Assembly (NCBI RefSeq): GCF_000284015.1
Contig: NC_016943.1
Location: forward strand, 4,381,541 to 4,445,540
DNA length: 64,000 nucleotides
Source: Blastococcus saxobsidens DD2
GTDB lineage: Bacteria > Actinomycetota > Actinomycetes > Mycobacteriales > Geodermatophilaceae
Direction of reading: 5' to 3'
Notes under the pieces: generated by a model
What the model was told of the DNA's origin: nothing
The model's input: the letters and a program-made list of their open reading frames with translations, nothing else
The model's database searches: none
Shown here: positions 56,132 through 63,955 of the stretch, piece after piece
How positions within the stretch are numbered: position 1 is the stretch's first letter
Layout: every line of letters begins with the position of its first letter
Translations under genes and position numbers: made by a program

Positions 56132-56329
56132 CTATCGCTGCTGCCGGCGCGCGACGAGCACGAGGACGCCCAGGACGACGACGAGGGGGGCCCACGACGG
56201 CAGGCTCAACGGCCCGAGAAGGACGCCGGCGACGAACAGCAGGACCTGGAAGCCCAGCACGAAGGCCACCAGCAGCCCCACCCAGAAGAGCACCGGGCGC
56301 TCCGTCTGCAACTGACGCAGGTAGTCCAT
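56132..56329 (-). CDS. Small two-helix membrane protein
   Basis: A 65-residue protein: MDYLRQLQTERPVLFWVG, two transmembrane helices (about 13-35 and 42-60) and a basic end (RRQQR). ATG at 56329 follows GAGGAGAG, a strong site. Convergent with the UvrA-like gene. Function unknown. Confidence 0.65.
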   Translation of the reverse strand: MDYLRQLQTERPVLFWVGLLVAFVLGFQVLLFVAGVLLGPLSLPSWAPLVVVLGVLVLVARRQQR

Positions 56330-56574
56330 CGTCTCTCCTCGATCGTGCGGTCCAGGACCCGACTCGACGACACCACCGACTGTCGCCTCTCCGGCCACCG
56401 GGCTGATCGGCCGGGCCCGGGTCGTTCAACACATCGGCAGCGCCGACCGGGGCGGAGGACCGACGCCCTCGACAACGCACCGGGTGCGGCTCGGCGTCCC
56501 CGCCCGCCCGTGTGACTTCGCCCGCCGAGCCACCGGTCGTCGCCGCCCCGCTTTCCTGCGCAGTTACTCCGGGA

Positions 56575-56611
56575 GTGGGCCCCGTGGGGATCGAACTCTC
56601 AACCCGCGGAT
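56575..56611. repeat. att-like repeat, distal end (partial tRNA-Lys copy)
   Basis: Copy of the 3' half of the tRNA-Lys gene: GTGGGGATCGAAC and AACCCGCGGAT are shared. The differences from 59574-59610 are two bases just beyond the first 22; after 56611 the similarity fades. It cannot form a complete tRNA. Confidence 0.75.
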
Positions 56612-56816
56612 CAACAGCTCCCCCGAGACGCTCTTCTGAGCAGCGAGAACCCGGCCGACGCGGACGTCATCGGCCGCTGGATGAGCGCGGCGATTTCCGG
56701 CGTCTATGCGATTGCGGTTCTCGAGCAGCTCAGCGACCGGTCGCAGCACCTCGTGCTCCACGAGACCAGTCTGCGCCGAGGCGCGGGAACGAGAGGCGGT
56801 CTAACGACAGGAGAGA

Positions 56817-56835
56817 GGCCCCGTGCAACGGGGCC
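56817..56835 (-). terminator. Hairpin terminator after the antitoxin gene
   Basis: Perfect 8-bp stem GGCCCCGT-GCA-ACGGGGCC, 18 bp beyond the antitoxin stop in the direction of that operon. Confidence 0.6.
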
Positions 56836-56853
56836 CCTTCCTGGTTCATCGAG

Positions 56854-57171
56854 CTAGCCGAGCAGTTCCCCTAGTCGCTTCACGTCCACCTGGAGTCGCT
56901 CGACGATGTTCGACAGCGACCCGTTGTCGTGCTCGACCATGCCGCGGAGAATCCATCCGCGGACCAGGGTCGACACCGGCACGTCCATCCGACGTGCGAT
57001 GGTCTCGATGGCTGCGATGTCGTTCGGGTCCAGACGGACGGAAAACACCTGGGCTCGATTGCGGTTGCGTCGAACGCCGGCCGCGGGCAGATCCTCCCCG
57101 CGAGTGAGTTCCGAAGCGTTCCGCTCGTCGACCGCAACCTTCTGCAACTCCTCGTGCGTGAGCTGACTCAT
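56854..57171 (-). CDS. Probable ribbon-helix-helix antitoxin
   Basis: A 105-residue protein. Residues about 42-75 read FSVRLDPNDIAAIETIARRMDVPVSTLVRGWILRGM, a clear ribbon-helix-helix DNA-binding unit (strand then two helices). An acidic N-terminal arm and a C-terminal helix could hold a toxin. ATG at 57171 follows AGGAGG by 7 bp and overlaps the upstream toxin-like stop by 4 bp. The order toxin then antitoxin is that of BrnT/BrnA-type modules. It would repress its own promoter at 57486-57514. Confidence 0.75.
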   Translation of the reverse strand: MSQLTHEELQKVAVDERNASELTRGEDLPAAGVRRNRNRAQVFSVRLDPNDIAAIETIARRMDVPVSTLVRGWILRGMVEHDNGSLSNIVERLQVDVKRLGELLG

Positions 57172-57479
57172 CCTTCCGCCTCCTCTCGATACCTGCGGCT
57201 GTCGGTGCTGTTGGAGCGCCACCCGTTGACCCCGTACCAGCCGCTTCCGTCCAACTCGGTGTCAGCGTGCAGCAGGATGACGGTGAGGATGGCGCGGGCG
57301 GTCTGGGAGTAGCCGATGACACGCACGCTGAGACCTGATCGACTCTTCGGGTCCGGGTCGAACCAAAGAGCATCGACGTCGTTGACGGCTTCCGTGGCCT
57401 CCCCTGGGCTCACCTGGTGGCGGCTGAACATGTGGTCGACCGCGTCCGGGAGGAACGTCCAGTCGACCTTCTCGATCAC
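57168..57479 (-). CDS. Probable BrnT-like toxin
   Basis: A 103-residue protein (VIEKVDWTFLPDAVDHMFSRHQVSPGEATEAVNDVDALWFDPDP...VRVIGYSQTARAILTVIL). The RH-x-VSPxEA helix, the DPDPKSRSG loop and the VIGYS strand fit the BrnT-type RelE-like fold, though the typical BrnT catalytic residues cannot be placed with certainty. GTG at 57479 is chosen because a -10 box ends 6 bp before it, implying a leaderless message; the frame is open to 57536. It may be an RNase held by the RHH protein encoded just behind it. Confidence 0.6.
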   Translation of the reverse strand: MIEKVDWTFLPDAVDHMFSRHQVSPGEATEAVNDVDALWFDPDPKSRSGLSVRVIGYSQTARAILTVILLHADTELDGSGWYGVNGWRSNSTDSRRYREEAEG

Positions 57480-57485
57480 CCGGTT

Positions 57486-57514
57486 AGTGTATGACGCGCT
57501 GTAATACGCGACAA
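57486..57514 (-). promoter_or_regulatory. Leaderless promoter of the toxin-antitoxin pair
   Basis: On the minus strand TTGTCG (57509-57514) and TACACT (57486-57491) are separated by exactly 17 bp. The GTG start at 57479 begins 7 bp after the -10, so transcription would start on the start codon. No ribosome-binding site precedes it. Confidence 0.6.
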
Positions 57515-57538
57515 TCGTTCGCAGGCAAGGTCCCACGG

Positions 57539-57584
57539 GCGGGTCAGCGCCTTCGGCCTGTTCTGACCAGAGGCGCTGACCCGC
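57539..57584. repeat. 14-bp perfect inverted repeat
   Basis: GCGGGTCAGCGCCT (57539-57552) and AGGCGCTGACCCGC (57571-57584) with an 18-nt loop. It may be a terminator, a protein-binding site or a recombination-related structure of the element. Confidence 0.55.
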
Positions 57585-57841
57585 TCACGGTGGGTTCGAC
57601 ATCGTCCTCGACGGCATCAGCGTCGAGCTGGCGCCGTCGCCCTGAGGAGACCGCCGTTCCCCGACTGCACCGCCGCCCGCCGCCCGCTCTCGACGGACTG
57701 GACGCCCTCGAACCAGCACTGGATACGAGCAAGATCACGAGGTGACACGTCTCATGCATTCGCGGTGGGTGGCACTCGTTGTGACGAGTAGGCGGGCGCT
57801 GCGAGTGGATGCCGTGCGGCGTCGCGCGGGACGATCGCGCC

Positions 57842-58345
57842 ATGGCCCAGCGATCGGGTGAGGACCCGCAGGTCCTCCACCGGAAATCGCAGGCCGCGAT
57901 CCTGTCCAGCCTCGCCGACGGGAACGACGACGCCTTCGAGCTCATGCTGTCGGTCCGGCCGTACGACGTCCGCGGCCACTTCACGCCGGACGTCGCACTG
58001 CTCGAGGTGGCAGCGGCGGCGCTCGGGCTGGCCAGCCCGCCCGGAAACGAGCGGCTGGAGTACGAGGGACTGACGGATCGCTACCTGGCCGACCTGATGC
58101 TCGACGGCCGCACCCTGCACCGCCGGACGCAGTACGCCATCTACGCGGCCGCATGCATGCGCGGCGGACTGCATCCCGACCTGCTGATGGAGGCCGGCGG
58201 CTGGAAGCCGAGGCTGTGGACGCACGCCGTCTCGGCCGTCGTCCTGTACAGCCGAGCTGCGGCCGACCGCCTCGGGGTACCCCTATCCGAGGTCGCCTCG
58301 AGGGTCGCTCAGGAGCTCGGCCTCGAGCTGTCCGAGGGGACCTGA
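57842..58345 (+). CDS. Hypothetical cargo protein of the integrative element
   Basis: A 167-residue soluble, mostly helical protein (MAQRSGEDPQVLHRKSQAAILSSLADGNDDAFELMLSVRPYD...). A segment HRRTQYAIYAAACMRGGLHPDLLMEAGGW and a helix ending in LGLELSEGT are the only notable features. ATG at 57842 has no strong ribosome-binding site. It lies 75 bp before the integrase and points the same way, so it may regulate excision or be a cargo function. No family recognised. Confidence 0.55.
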   Translation: MAQRSGEDPQVLHRKSQAAILSSLADGNDDAFELMLSVRPYDVRGHFTPDVALLEVAAAALGLASPPGNERLEYEGLTDRYLADLMLDGRTLHRRTQYAIYAAACMRGGLHPDLLMEAGGWKPRLWTHAVSAVVLYSRAAADRLGVPLSEVASRVAQELGLELSEGT

Positions 58346-58420
58346 GCGAACTGCCGGCTGCAGGACCGATTCTCCGGTCCGGGCGACGATATCCCGAGAA
58401 CTTCCGCCACGGAGTCCCCC

Positions 58421-59641
58421 ATGGACGGCTCCATCAGCCGCATCACCCTCAGCGACGGCTCCGTCCGCTACCGCGCCCGATACCGGGATCTGAGCGACCG
58501 TCAGCACGAGCGTCGCTTCAAAGGCAAGGTCGATGCGTAGCGCTGGCTCGACGAGCCCACCTCGGCCCTCGTCACGCAGACCTGGACGGCGCCGGAGCGG
58601 GGCCGGGTCATGGTTAGCGAATGGGCTGAACGGTGGCTGTCCTCGCAGACCGGCGTGAAGCCGAGCACGCTCTATCGCTACGGGAATCTGCTACGGACGC
58701 ACGTCCTGCCGACCTGGGGACGCTATCGGCTCGTCGACGTCATGCACGCCGACGTCGCCGTGTGGGTCGCGGAGTTGCTGGGCCAGGGGTCCGCGCCAGC
58801 CACGGTTCGCCAGGCTCACCGCGTCTTCTCGCTGCTGCTCAGTCTCGCCGTCCGCGATGGACGCATCCCACGCAACCCGGCCGAGCGGGTGCCGCTGCCG
58901 AGGGTCACCCGCAACGAGCCGAGGTTCCTCACCCACGACGAGGTCGAGCGGCTCGCGGACGTGGCAGGTGAGGACGGAGACATCATCCGGCTGCTGGCCT
59001 ACACCGGACTGCGCTTCGGCGAGATGGCCGCCCTCCGAGTCCGCCGCGTCGACTTCCTCCGGCGCCGGCTCACCATCGCCGAGGCCGTCACCGAGGTCGG
59101 CGGGCGGCTGGAGTTCGGCATACCGAATACTCACCAGCAGCGAACCGTGCCCCTGCCCGCGACCCTCGCCGAGTCGCTGGCCCGCCGCTGCGAGGGCAAG
59201 CAGAGCGACGACCTGCTGGTGACCACGGCCAGCGGCACGGTGCTGCGGCTGCGGAACTGGCGTCGGGCCGTCTTCCATCCGGCGGTCCGGACGGCCGGGC
59301 TGAGCGACGTCACCCCACACGACATCCGGCACACCGCCGCCTCTCTCGCCGTCGCCAGCGACGCGACCGTCAAGAGCGTCCAGCGGATGCTTGGGCACGC
59401 CTCGGCGGCCATGACGCTGGACGTGTACTCCGGCCTGTTCGACGACGACCTGACCGCTCTGGCCGACCGGATGGACGCCGCCGCGCGGGCAGCCGCGGAT
59501 GCGCGTGTGGGCGCCGTGTGGACGCGGCCACCAGCCGAAACTCCCGCGAAGGGGGAACGTTCAGGTCAGCGCGGTGGGCCCCGTGGGGATCGAACCCACA
59601 ACCCGCGGATTAAAAGTCCGCTGCTCTGCCAGTTGAGCTAG
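58421..59641 (+). pseudogene. Tyrosine integrase interrupted by in-frame TAG
   Basis: A 406-codon phage-type integrase. Residues 1-39 are the arm-binding domain (SISRITLSDGSVRYRARYRD), then TAG at 58538-58540, then RWLDEPTS... continues in the same frame without loss. The core-binding domain follows (about 64-145) and the catalytic domain is complete: Arg in TGLRFGEM, HDIRHT, and GHASAAMTLDVY with the nucleophile Tyr. The TAG probably replaced a CAG (Gln), as AQRWL is the usual wording. ATG at 58421 has GGAG 6 bp upstream. The last codons run through the tRNA-Lys gene. A shorter product from ATG 58610 would lack the arm domain. Confidence 0.82.
59574..59610. repeat. att-like repeat, tRNA-proximal end
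   Basis: The 3' part of tRNA-Lys that is repeated at 56575-56611. It is within the intact tRNA gene, so integration left the tRNA functional. Confidence 0.75.
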
Positions 59642-59647
59642 AGGCCC
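59575..59647 (-). tRNA. tRNA-Lys (anticodon TTT)
   Basis: A 73-nt cloverleaf on the minus strand: acceptor GGGCCTC paired with GGGGCCC (one G-T pair), D stem GCTC/GAGC, anticodon stem GCGGA/TCCGC with loop CTTTTAA, T stem GTGGG/CCCAC with TTCGATC, discriminator A. CCA is not encoded. It is the integration site of the element to its left. Confidence 0.95.
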
Positions 59648-60002
59648 CTGGGGCCGGCGGCCCCAGGTGGTCCAGGAGCGGCAGGCGAGACGCCTGCCGG
59701 CTCCGGGACCGCTGGAAGGCTACCGCCGGGAGCGTGGGCGTCCGCCTCGCACACCGTCTGCTCGCGGGGATGCAGACACCGACCTGAGGACGGGTGGAGT
59801 CCGCACGCCCCCGCCGCGGGTGAAGGGTCACACCCGCCCGGAGCCCCACCCCGGCACCGCCGGTCATAACCTTGAGGGCAGCGACACACGGATCGCGGTG
59901 ACGCACGTCATGACCGCGCGATCCCGAGGAGCGGCCGCTTTCGGCCGACGATCGATGCAAGGGCGCTGCGGCGCCTCGCCCAGCACCGCCAGAGAGGCAG
60001 AC
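59648..60002. other. tRNA-mqo intergenic region
   Basis: This 355-bp gap between divergent genes holds an 8-bp hairpin CTGGGGCC-GGC-GGCCCCAG (59648-59666) immediately 5' of the tRNA. It should also hold the promoters of the tRNA and mqo, but no convincing -35/-10 pair stands out. Confidence 0.4.
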
Positions 60003-61502
60003 GTGACTTCCCAGCGCAGCGTTCCCGACAGCGCGAACCCCGACGTCGTGCTCGTCGGGGCCGGCATCATGAGCGCCACCCTGGCCGAGCTGCTGCAGAT
60101 CGTCGCCCCCGACTGGAGCGTCACCGTCTTCGAGTCCGGCAGCGCCGTCGCCGGCGAGAGCTCCGGCCCCTGGAACAACGCCGGTACCGGGCACGCCGCC
60201 CTCTGCGAGCTCAACTACACCCCCGCGGGCCCTGACGGCCGGGTGGACCCGACCAAGGCCGTCACGATCAACGAGCAGTTCCAGATCTCCCGCCAGTTCT
60301 GGTCGCACCTGGTGCACCGCGGGATGACCGGGTCGCCGAAGGAGTTCATCACCCCGGTCCCCCACCTGAGCTTCGTCACGGGCGAGGACGGGCGGGCCTA
60401 CATGCACAACCGGCATGCCGCGCTCGCCGCCCAGCCGCTGTTCGAGGATCTCCAGTACACCGAGAGCCACGCCCGGATGGCCGAGTGGCTGCCGCTGATG
60501 ATGGCGGGCCGCGACGCCGAGCAGGTCGTCGCCGCCACGCGGTCGGACGCCGGCACCGACGTCAACTTCGGCGCCCTCACCCGGCTGATGCTCGACGACG
60601 TCTCGACCCGCGGCGTGAACGTGCACCTCAACCAGCGGGTGGACAGCCTGGAGAAGGAGACCGACGGCCGCTGGAAGGTGACCGTCCGCGACACCGTCTC
60701 GGGTGAGCGGGTCACCGTGCGCACCCGCTTCGTCTTCGTGGGCGCCGGCGGTGGCGCTCTCCCGCTGCTGCAGAAGGCCGACATCCCCGAGATCCGCGGC
60801 TTCGGTGGTTTCCCGGTCAGCGGGATGTTCCTCCGCTCGCGGTCGCCGGAACTGGTCGCCCGCCACCAGGCCAAGGTGTACGGGCAGGCCGCCGTCGGGG
60901 CGCCGCCGATGTCGGTGCCACACCTGGACCTGCGCCTCATCGACGGCGAGTACGCGCTGCTGTTCGGCCCCTACGCGGGCTTCTCGCCCAAGTTCCTCAA
61001 GGCCGGCTCGATGTTCGACCTGCCCAAGAGCGTCAAGACCAACAACCTGGGATCCATGCTCGGCGTCGCCCGCACCGAGCTGGCCCTGACCAAGTACCTC
61101 GTGGGCGAGGTACTGCAGTCCCGCTCCGCCCGGCACCGCACCCTGCAGGGGTTCGTGCCCACGGCGGAGCAGCGCGACTGGGACATGGTGACCGCCGGCC
61201 AGCGGGTGCAGGTCATCAAGCAGGACCCGACGACCGGAAAGGGCGTCCTGCAGTTCGGCACCGAGCTGATCGTCGGTGAGAACGGCAGCATCGCCGGCCT
61301 GCTGGGCGCCTCCCCCGGGGCCTCCACCGCCGTCTCGGCGATGCTCACCCTGCTGGAGCGGTGCTTTCCGCAGCGCATCGACGCGTGGCGCCCCCTGCTG
61401 CAGGAGGCGATCCCCTCCTACGGGCACCCGCTCAACGACGACCCGGCCCTGCTCGCCCAGGTGCGGGCCGACACGATGCAGACCCTGGAGCTCAACGGCT
61501 GA
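60003..61502 (+). CDS. mqo: Malate:quinone oxidoreductase
   Basis: A 499-residue FAD-dependent, membrane-associated malate dehydrogenase that passes electrons from malate to the quinone pool in the TCA cycle. The FAD motif is VVLVGAGIMSATLAELL, with GPWNNAGTGHAALCELNYTP and FVGAGGGALPLLQ further on; the C-terminus has GENGSIAGLLGASPGASTA. GTG at 60003 follows AGAGAGG. Ends at a strong hairpin terminator. Confidence 0.95.
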   Translation: MTSQRSVPDSANPDVVLVGAGIMSATLAELLQIVAPDWSVTVFESGSAVAGESSGPWNNAGTGHAALCELNYTPAGPDGRVDPTKAVTINEQFQISRQFWSHLVHRGMTGSPKEFITPVPHLSFVTGEDGRAYMHNRHAALAAQPLFEDLQYTESHARMAEWLPLMMAGRDAEQVVAATRSDAGTDVNFGALTRLMLDDVSTRGVNVHLNQRVDSLEKETDGRWKVTVRDTVSGERVTVRTRFVFVGAGGGALPLLQKADIPEIRGFGGFPVSGMFLRSRSPELVARHQAKVYGQAAVGAPPMSVPHLDLRLIDGEYALLFGPYAGFSPKFLKAGSMFDLPKSVKTNNLGSMLGVARTELALTKYLVGEVLQSRSARHRTLQGFVPTAEQRDWDMVTAGQRVQVIKQDPTTGKGVLQFGTELIVGENGSIAGLLGASPGASTAVSAMLTLLERCFPQRIDAWRPLLQEAIPSYGHPLNDDPALLAQVRADTMQTLELNG

Positions 61503-61547
61503 CGCCGGAGCCGCCGCCCGCTGGTGCGGGCCCGCCGCACTGACGAC

Positions 61548-61596
61548 GACGCCGCGGGCGCCCGGCCCTTCCAGAGGGCCGGGCGCCCGTGGCGTC
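61548..61596 (+). terminator. Strong hairpin terminator after mqo
   Basis: A 22-bp stem with one mismatch (61548-61569 with 61575-61596, loop TCCAG), containing GGGCGCCCGG. It starts 46 bp after the mqo stop. Confidence 0.85.
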
Positions 61597-61729
61597 ACAA
61601 CACGCCGAGTGCCAGGAGCAGGATCAGCGTCAGGAGCGCCGACAGCAGGAGCGAGCCGAGGCAGCCGAGACGGCCGGAGAAGAGGAAGAACACCTCGTCC
61701 GGGTGCCCGCAGCAGACCTTCCGCCACAC
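61595..61729 (-). CDS. Possible 44-residue membrane peptide
   Basis: A minus-strand open frame from GTG at 61729: VWRKVCCGHPDEVFFLFSGRLGCLGSLL then a run of Leu/Ala that forms one transmembrane helix, ending at TGA 61595. There is no ribosome-binding site and the stop touches the mqo terminator arm, so it may be chance. Listed because the helix is clear and the region is otherwise empty. Confidence 0.3.
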   Translation of the reverse strand: MWRKVCCGHPDEVFFLFSGRLGCLGSLLLSALLTLILLLALGVL

Positions 61730-61976
61730 ATCGTGTGCCCGGGCTCACCCGCCCGCGCAGTGCACCACCCGTTCAGGGGATCGCGGGTCACCACGGCGAC
61801 TACGTACCGTCATCGTCGTTCCGGTCGGGGAACGCGTCACCGCGTCCCTGCTCCGCCGACACGTCCGCCCAGCGCTCCGGTGCCCGGCGGGTACGACCCC
61901 GGCCCGGCTGACCCGTTCCCCCCGGGGCGGCCGGGCCGGCTTCTTTCCCGGGGGCGGGTTCCCCGGGAAAGGCGCC

Positions 61977-62825
61977 TCATCCCCCGCCGCGGTCCTGGCA
62001 GCTCCGGGCGACCAGATCGGTCAATGCGCCGAGCAGGCGATCGTCCACCGGCAGGTCGACCACCACCGGCGGCGCCGTCCCCAGCCGTACCTCCCACGGG
62101 AACAGGTACGGCTGCTTAGCCTCGGCCAGCACGTGCGCGTCGCAGGTGGCAACGGTGAACCGCACCGGGCCGTCGGTCATCGCCTCGCCGGCCTCGAGCG
62201 GCAGGGGCGCGTCCGCCGCCACGTCCACCAGGACGCTGCCGCCCACCCGCTCGACGACGACCCGGTCGTCTCCCGCACGCCGAATGAGGGTCAGCCGGCC
62301 GGCCAGCCCCTCGTCCTCCGCGACCAGTCCGGTGATCCGGACCTCCACCGCACCGGCCACCGCCTGGGCAGCGCAGTCCTCGCGGTGGACCCGCTGGAGC
62401 ACCGCGTCCCCCAGCGGGACGCGCAGCTCCTCGACCGCCCCATTCGGTCGCACAACCGTGATGCGGGCGCTCGATGTCGCCGGCTTCACCCCGCACATGA
62501 CGTCTCCGTGGGGCGTCGGCAGGTCGATCACGCGGTCGGGGACGAACGCTGCGCTCACCGCGGTCGGCGCCAGCGGCGCGAAGCCCGGCGCGTCCAGCGC
62601 CACGGCGGTCACGGTGAACGGCTCGTCCCCGGTGTCGGTGATCCGCAGCTGGATCCGGCCACCGACGACTTCGTCGGTCCGTAGCCGGACCGCCTCGGCC
62701 CGGATATCCGGAACCGCCGCCACGGTCGAGCCGGACGGCGCCGGCCGATCACCGGCGGGTGCGGCCGGTCCACCGCAGCCGGTCGCGGCCACCGCCGTCA
62801 CCACCAGCGCGGCCGCCCCTCTCAT
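61977..62825 (-). CDS. Secreted lipoprotein, unknown function
   Basis: A 282-residue lipoprotein: RGAAALVVTAVAATGC is the signal peptide with lipobox (Cys about 17), then a Pro-rich linker and a beta-rich body (RLRTDEVVGGRIQLRITDTGDEPFTVTAVAL) suggesting immunoglobulin-like folding. Pairs of Cys (MCGVK, EDCAA, ATCDA, SCQDR) may form disulfides. ATG at 62825 lies 41 bp after the neighbouring Rieske gene. No known function. Confidence 0.75.
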   Translation of the reverse strand: MRGAAALVVTAVAATGCGGPAAPAGDRPAPSGSTVAAVPDIRAEAVRLRTDEVVGGRIQLRITDTGDEPFTVTAVALDAPGFAPLAPTAVSAAFVPDRVIDLPTPHGDVMCGVKPATSSARITVVRPNGAVEELRVPLGDAVLQRVHREDCAAQAVAGAVEVRITGLVAEDEGLAGRLTLIRRAGDDRVVVERVGGSVLVDVAADAPLPLEAGEAMTDGPVRFTVATCDAHVLAEAKQPYLFPWEVRLGTAPPVVVDLPVDDRLLGALTDLVARSCQDRGGG

Positions 62826-62865
62826 GACGCCGCAGCGTAGGACTCGGCGGCGCCTCCGGGAGGGG

Positions 62866-63741
62866 TCAGCGGTGGCGGCTGGGCACGCGGGCCATGACCC
62901 GCCCCGCCTCCATGCGCGCCTCGAGCTTCTCCTGCGGGTTGGCCGCCGGGCCGCGCCGCGGCTCACCGTTGTCCAGGTCGAACGCCGATCCGTGCCACGG
63001 GCAGACGAGGCACTCACTGCCCCGCACCGTCTCCACGACGCCCTCGTCGAGCGGGCCGGACAGGTGCGAGCACGCCCCCACGAAGACGTCGACCCGCGCC
63101 CCGCGGCGTACGACGGCCAGCGGCACCGCCATGCTGCCGCCCTTCCCGGTGCGCATCGTCGGCCGGCCCTCCGGCAGGTCGTCGAGCGGCCCGAGGTCGA
63201 TCCAGTCGGAGGACAGCGCCCGCACGGCGGTCGCCGCGTGCGAGGCGCCGGAGGACTGCGCGTAGGACATGTGCCCGCCGATCGCCGCCGCTCCCCCGGC
63301 GACGCCCAACCCGCTGTAGGCCAGCACCCGGCCGAGCGTGCCACGGCCCTTCGACCGGGCGACCAGGGATCCGACGTACAGGCCGAGGGCCGCGGTGTTC
63401 AGGACCGCGTGCACCGCACCCAGCCGGCGGACCCCGGCACCCTGCTCCGACCAGTCAGCGGCGCCGGACATCGCCGCCGGCACGGCGGCGGCCACCCCGG
63501 TACCGATCAGCAACGTGGCGGCCGGGCGCAGCCGAGGCACCGCGTCCAGCAGTCCGGCGGAGACCCAGGTGCCCACCGGCACCTGCACCAGCACCGGGTG
63601 CAGGGGATGACCCAGCCAGGTGCCGTGGAGCACGTCCTTGAGCCCGCTCGGCAGGCCCTGCACGGCGCGCCGGGCGGGCTCGATCGCCGTGTCGATCGCC
63701 GACACGTCCGCGTAACGGTCCAGGAAGCCCATGAGACTCAT
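62866..63741 (-). CDS. DUF2231 membrane protein with Rieske domain
   Basis: A 291-residue fusion. The N-terminal part (about 35-170) has four hydrophobic helices of the DUF2231 type with the GHPLHPVLVQVPVGTW signature. The C-terminal Rieske domain (about 185-285) has CSHLSG and CPWHGS, the four [2Fe-2S] ligands. The Rieske part resembles those of ferredoxin-like oxygenase components, placed on the cytosolic side. ATG at 63741 follows AGGGG. It may carry electrons to or from an unknown membrane partner. Confidence 0.88.
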   Translation of the reverse strand: MSLMGFLDRYADVSAIDTAIEPARRAVQGLPSGLKDVLHGTWLGHPLHPVLVQVPVGTWVSAGLLDAVPRLRPAATLLIGTGVAAAVPAAMSGAADWSEQGAGVRRLGAVHAVLNTAALGLYVGSLVARSKGRGTLGRVLAYSGLGVAGGAAAIGGHMSYAQSSGASHAATAVRALSSDWIDLGPLDDLPEGRPTMRTGKGGSMAVPLAVVRRGARVDVFVGACSHLSGPLDEGVVETVRGSECLVCPWHGSAFDLDNGEPRRGPAANPQEKLEARMEAGRVMARVPSRHR

Positions 63742-63955
63742 GACGGCACCCCTACCCGCGCGGTCGCCGGGTGACGCACCGGTCCGACGACCACTCCCGG
63801 ACGTCCGCGGCAGTCACTCCCGGGCAACCGTGAGCAAGGACACGGGTGAAGCGCGAGGTCGCCCGGCATGTATAGGCGTGACAAGGGTTGGGCCGAGGAG
63901 GAGCCTTGACCCTGCTCCGCCGCGACGACCGCCGAACCTGCCCGAAGGACCACCG

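Larger units (their letters stand above)
56330..56853. other. Gene-poor stretch with the far end of the integrated element
   Basis: This 524-bp stretch holds the att-like repeat at 56575-56611 and a hairpin at 56817-56835. A 65-codon open frame on the minus strand (56564-56761) overlaps the att copy and has no recognisable domain; I do not call it a gene. Otherwise nothing is evident. Confidence 0.5.
57480..57841. other. Promoter and inverted-repeat region inside the element
   Basis: This 362-bp stretch holds the toxin promoter (57486-57514) and a 14-bp inverted repeat (57539-57584). The rest contains only short open frames with no recognisable product. Confidence 0.5.
56575..59610. mobile_element. 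3-kb integrative element in tRNA-Lys
   Basis: Bounded by imperfect repeats of the 3' part of tRNA-Lys (56575-56611 and 59574-59610; 35 of 37 bases equal, first 22 exact). Inside lie a toxin-antitoxin-like pair, an unknown gene and a tyrosine integrase next to the tRNA, the usual layout of tRNA-targeted islands. The integrase has an in-frame stop, so the element is probably immobile. At 3 kb it is a small element or the remnant of a larger one. Confidence 0.75.

Noticed and set aside
56564-56761. 65-codon minus-strand frame at the distal att site
   Set aside because: No recognised domain, no ribosome-binding site, and its end is made of the att repeat.
57577-57646. Residues FDIVLDGISVELAPSP resembling a TetR regulator C-terminus
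   Set aside because: Only about 20 codons after a stop codon; too short to support a remnant call.
59610-61748. A 712-codon open frame on the minus strand opposite mqo
   Set aside because: Low-complexity composition and no domain; the plus strand encodes a complete malate:quinone oxidoreductase.
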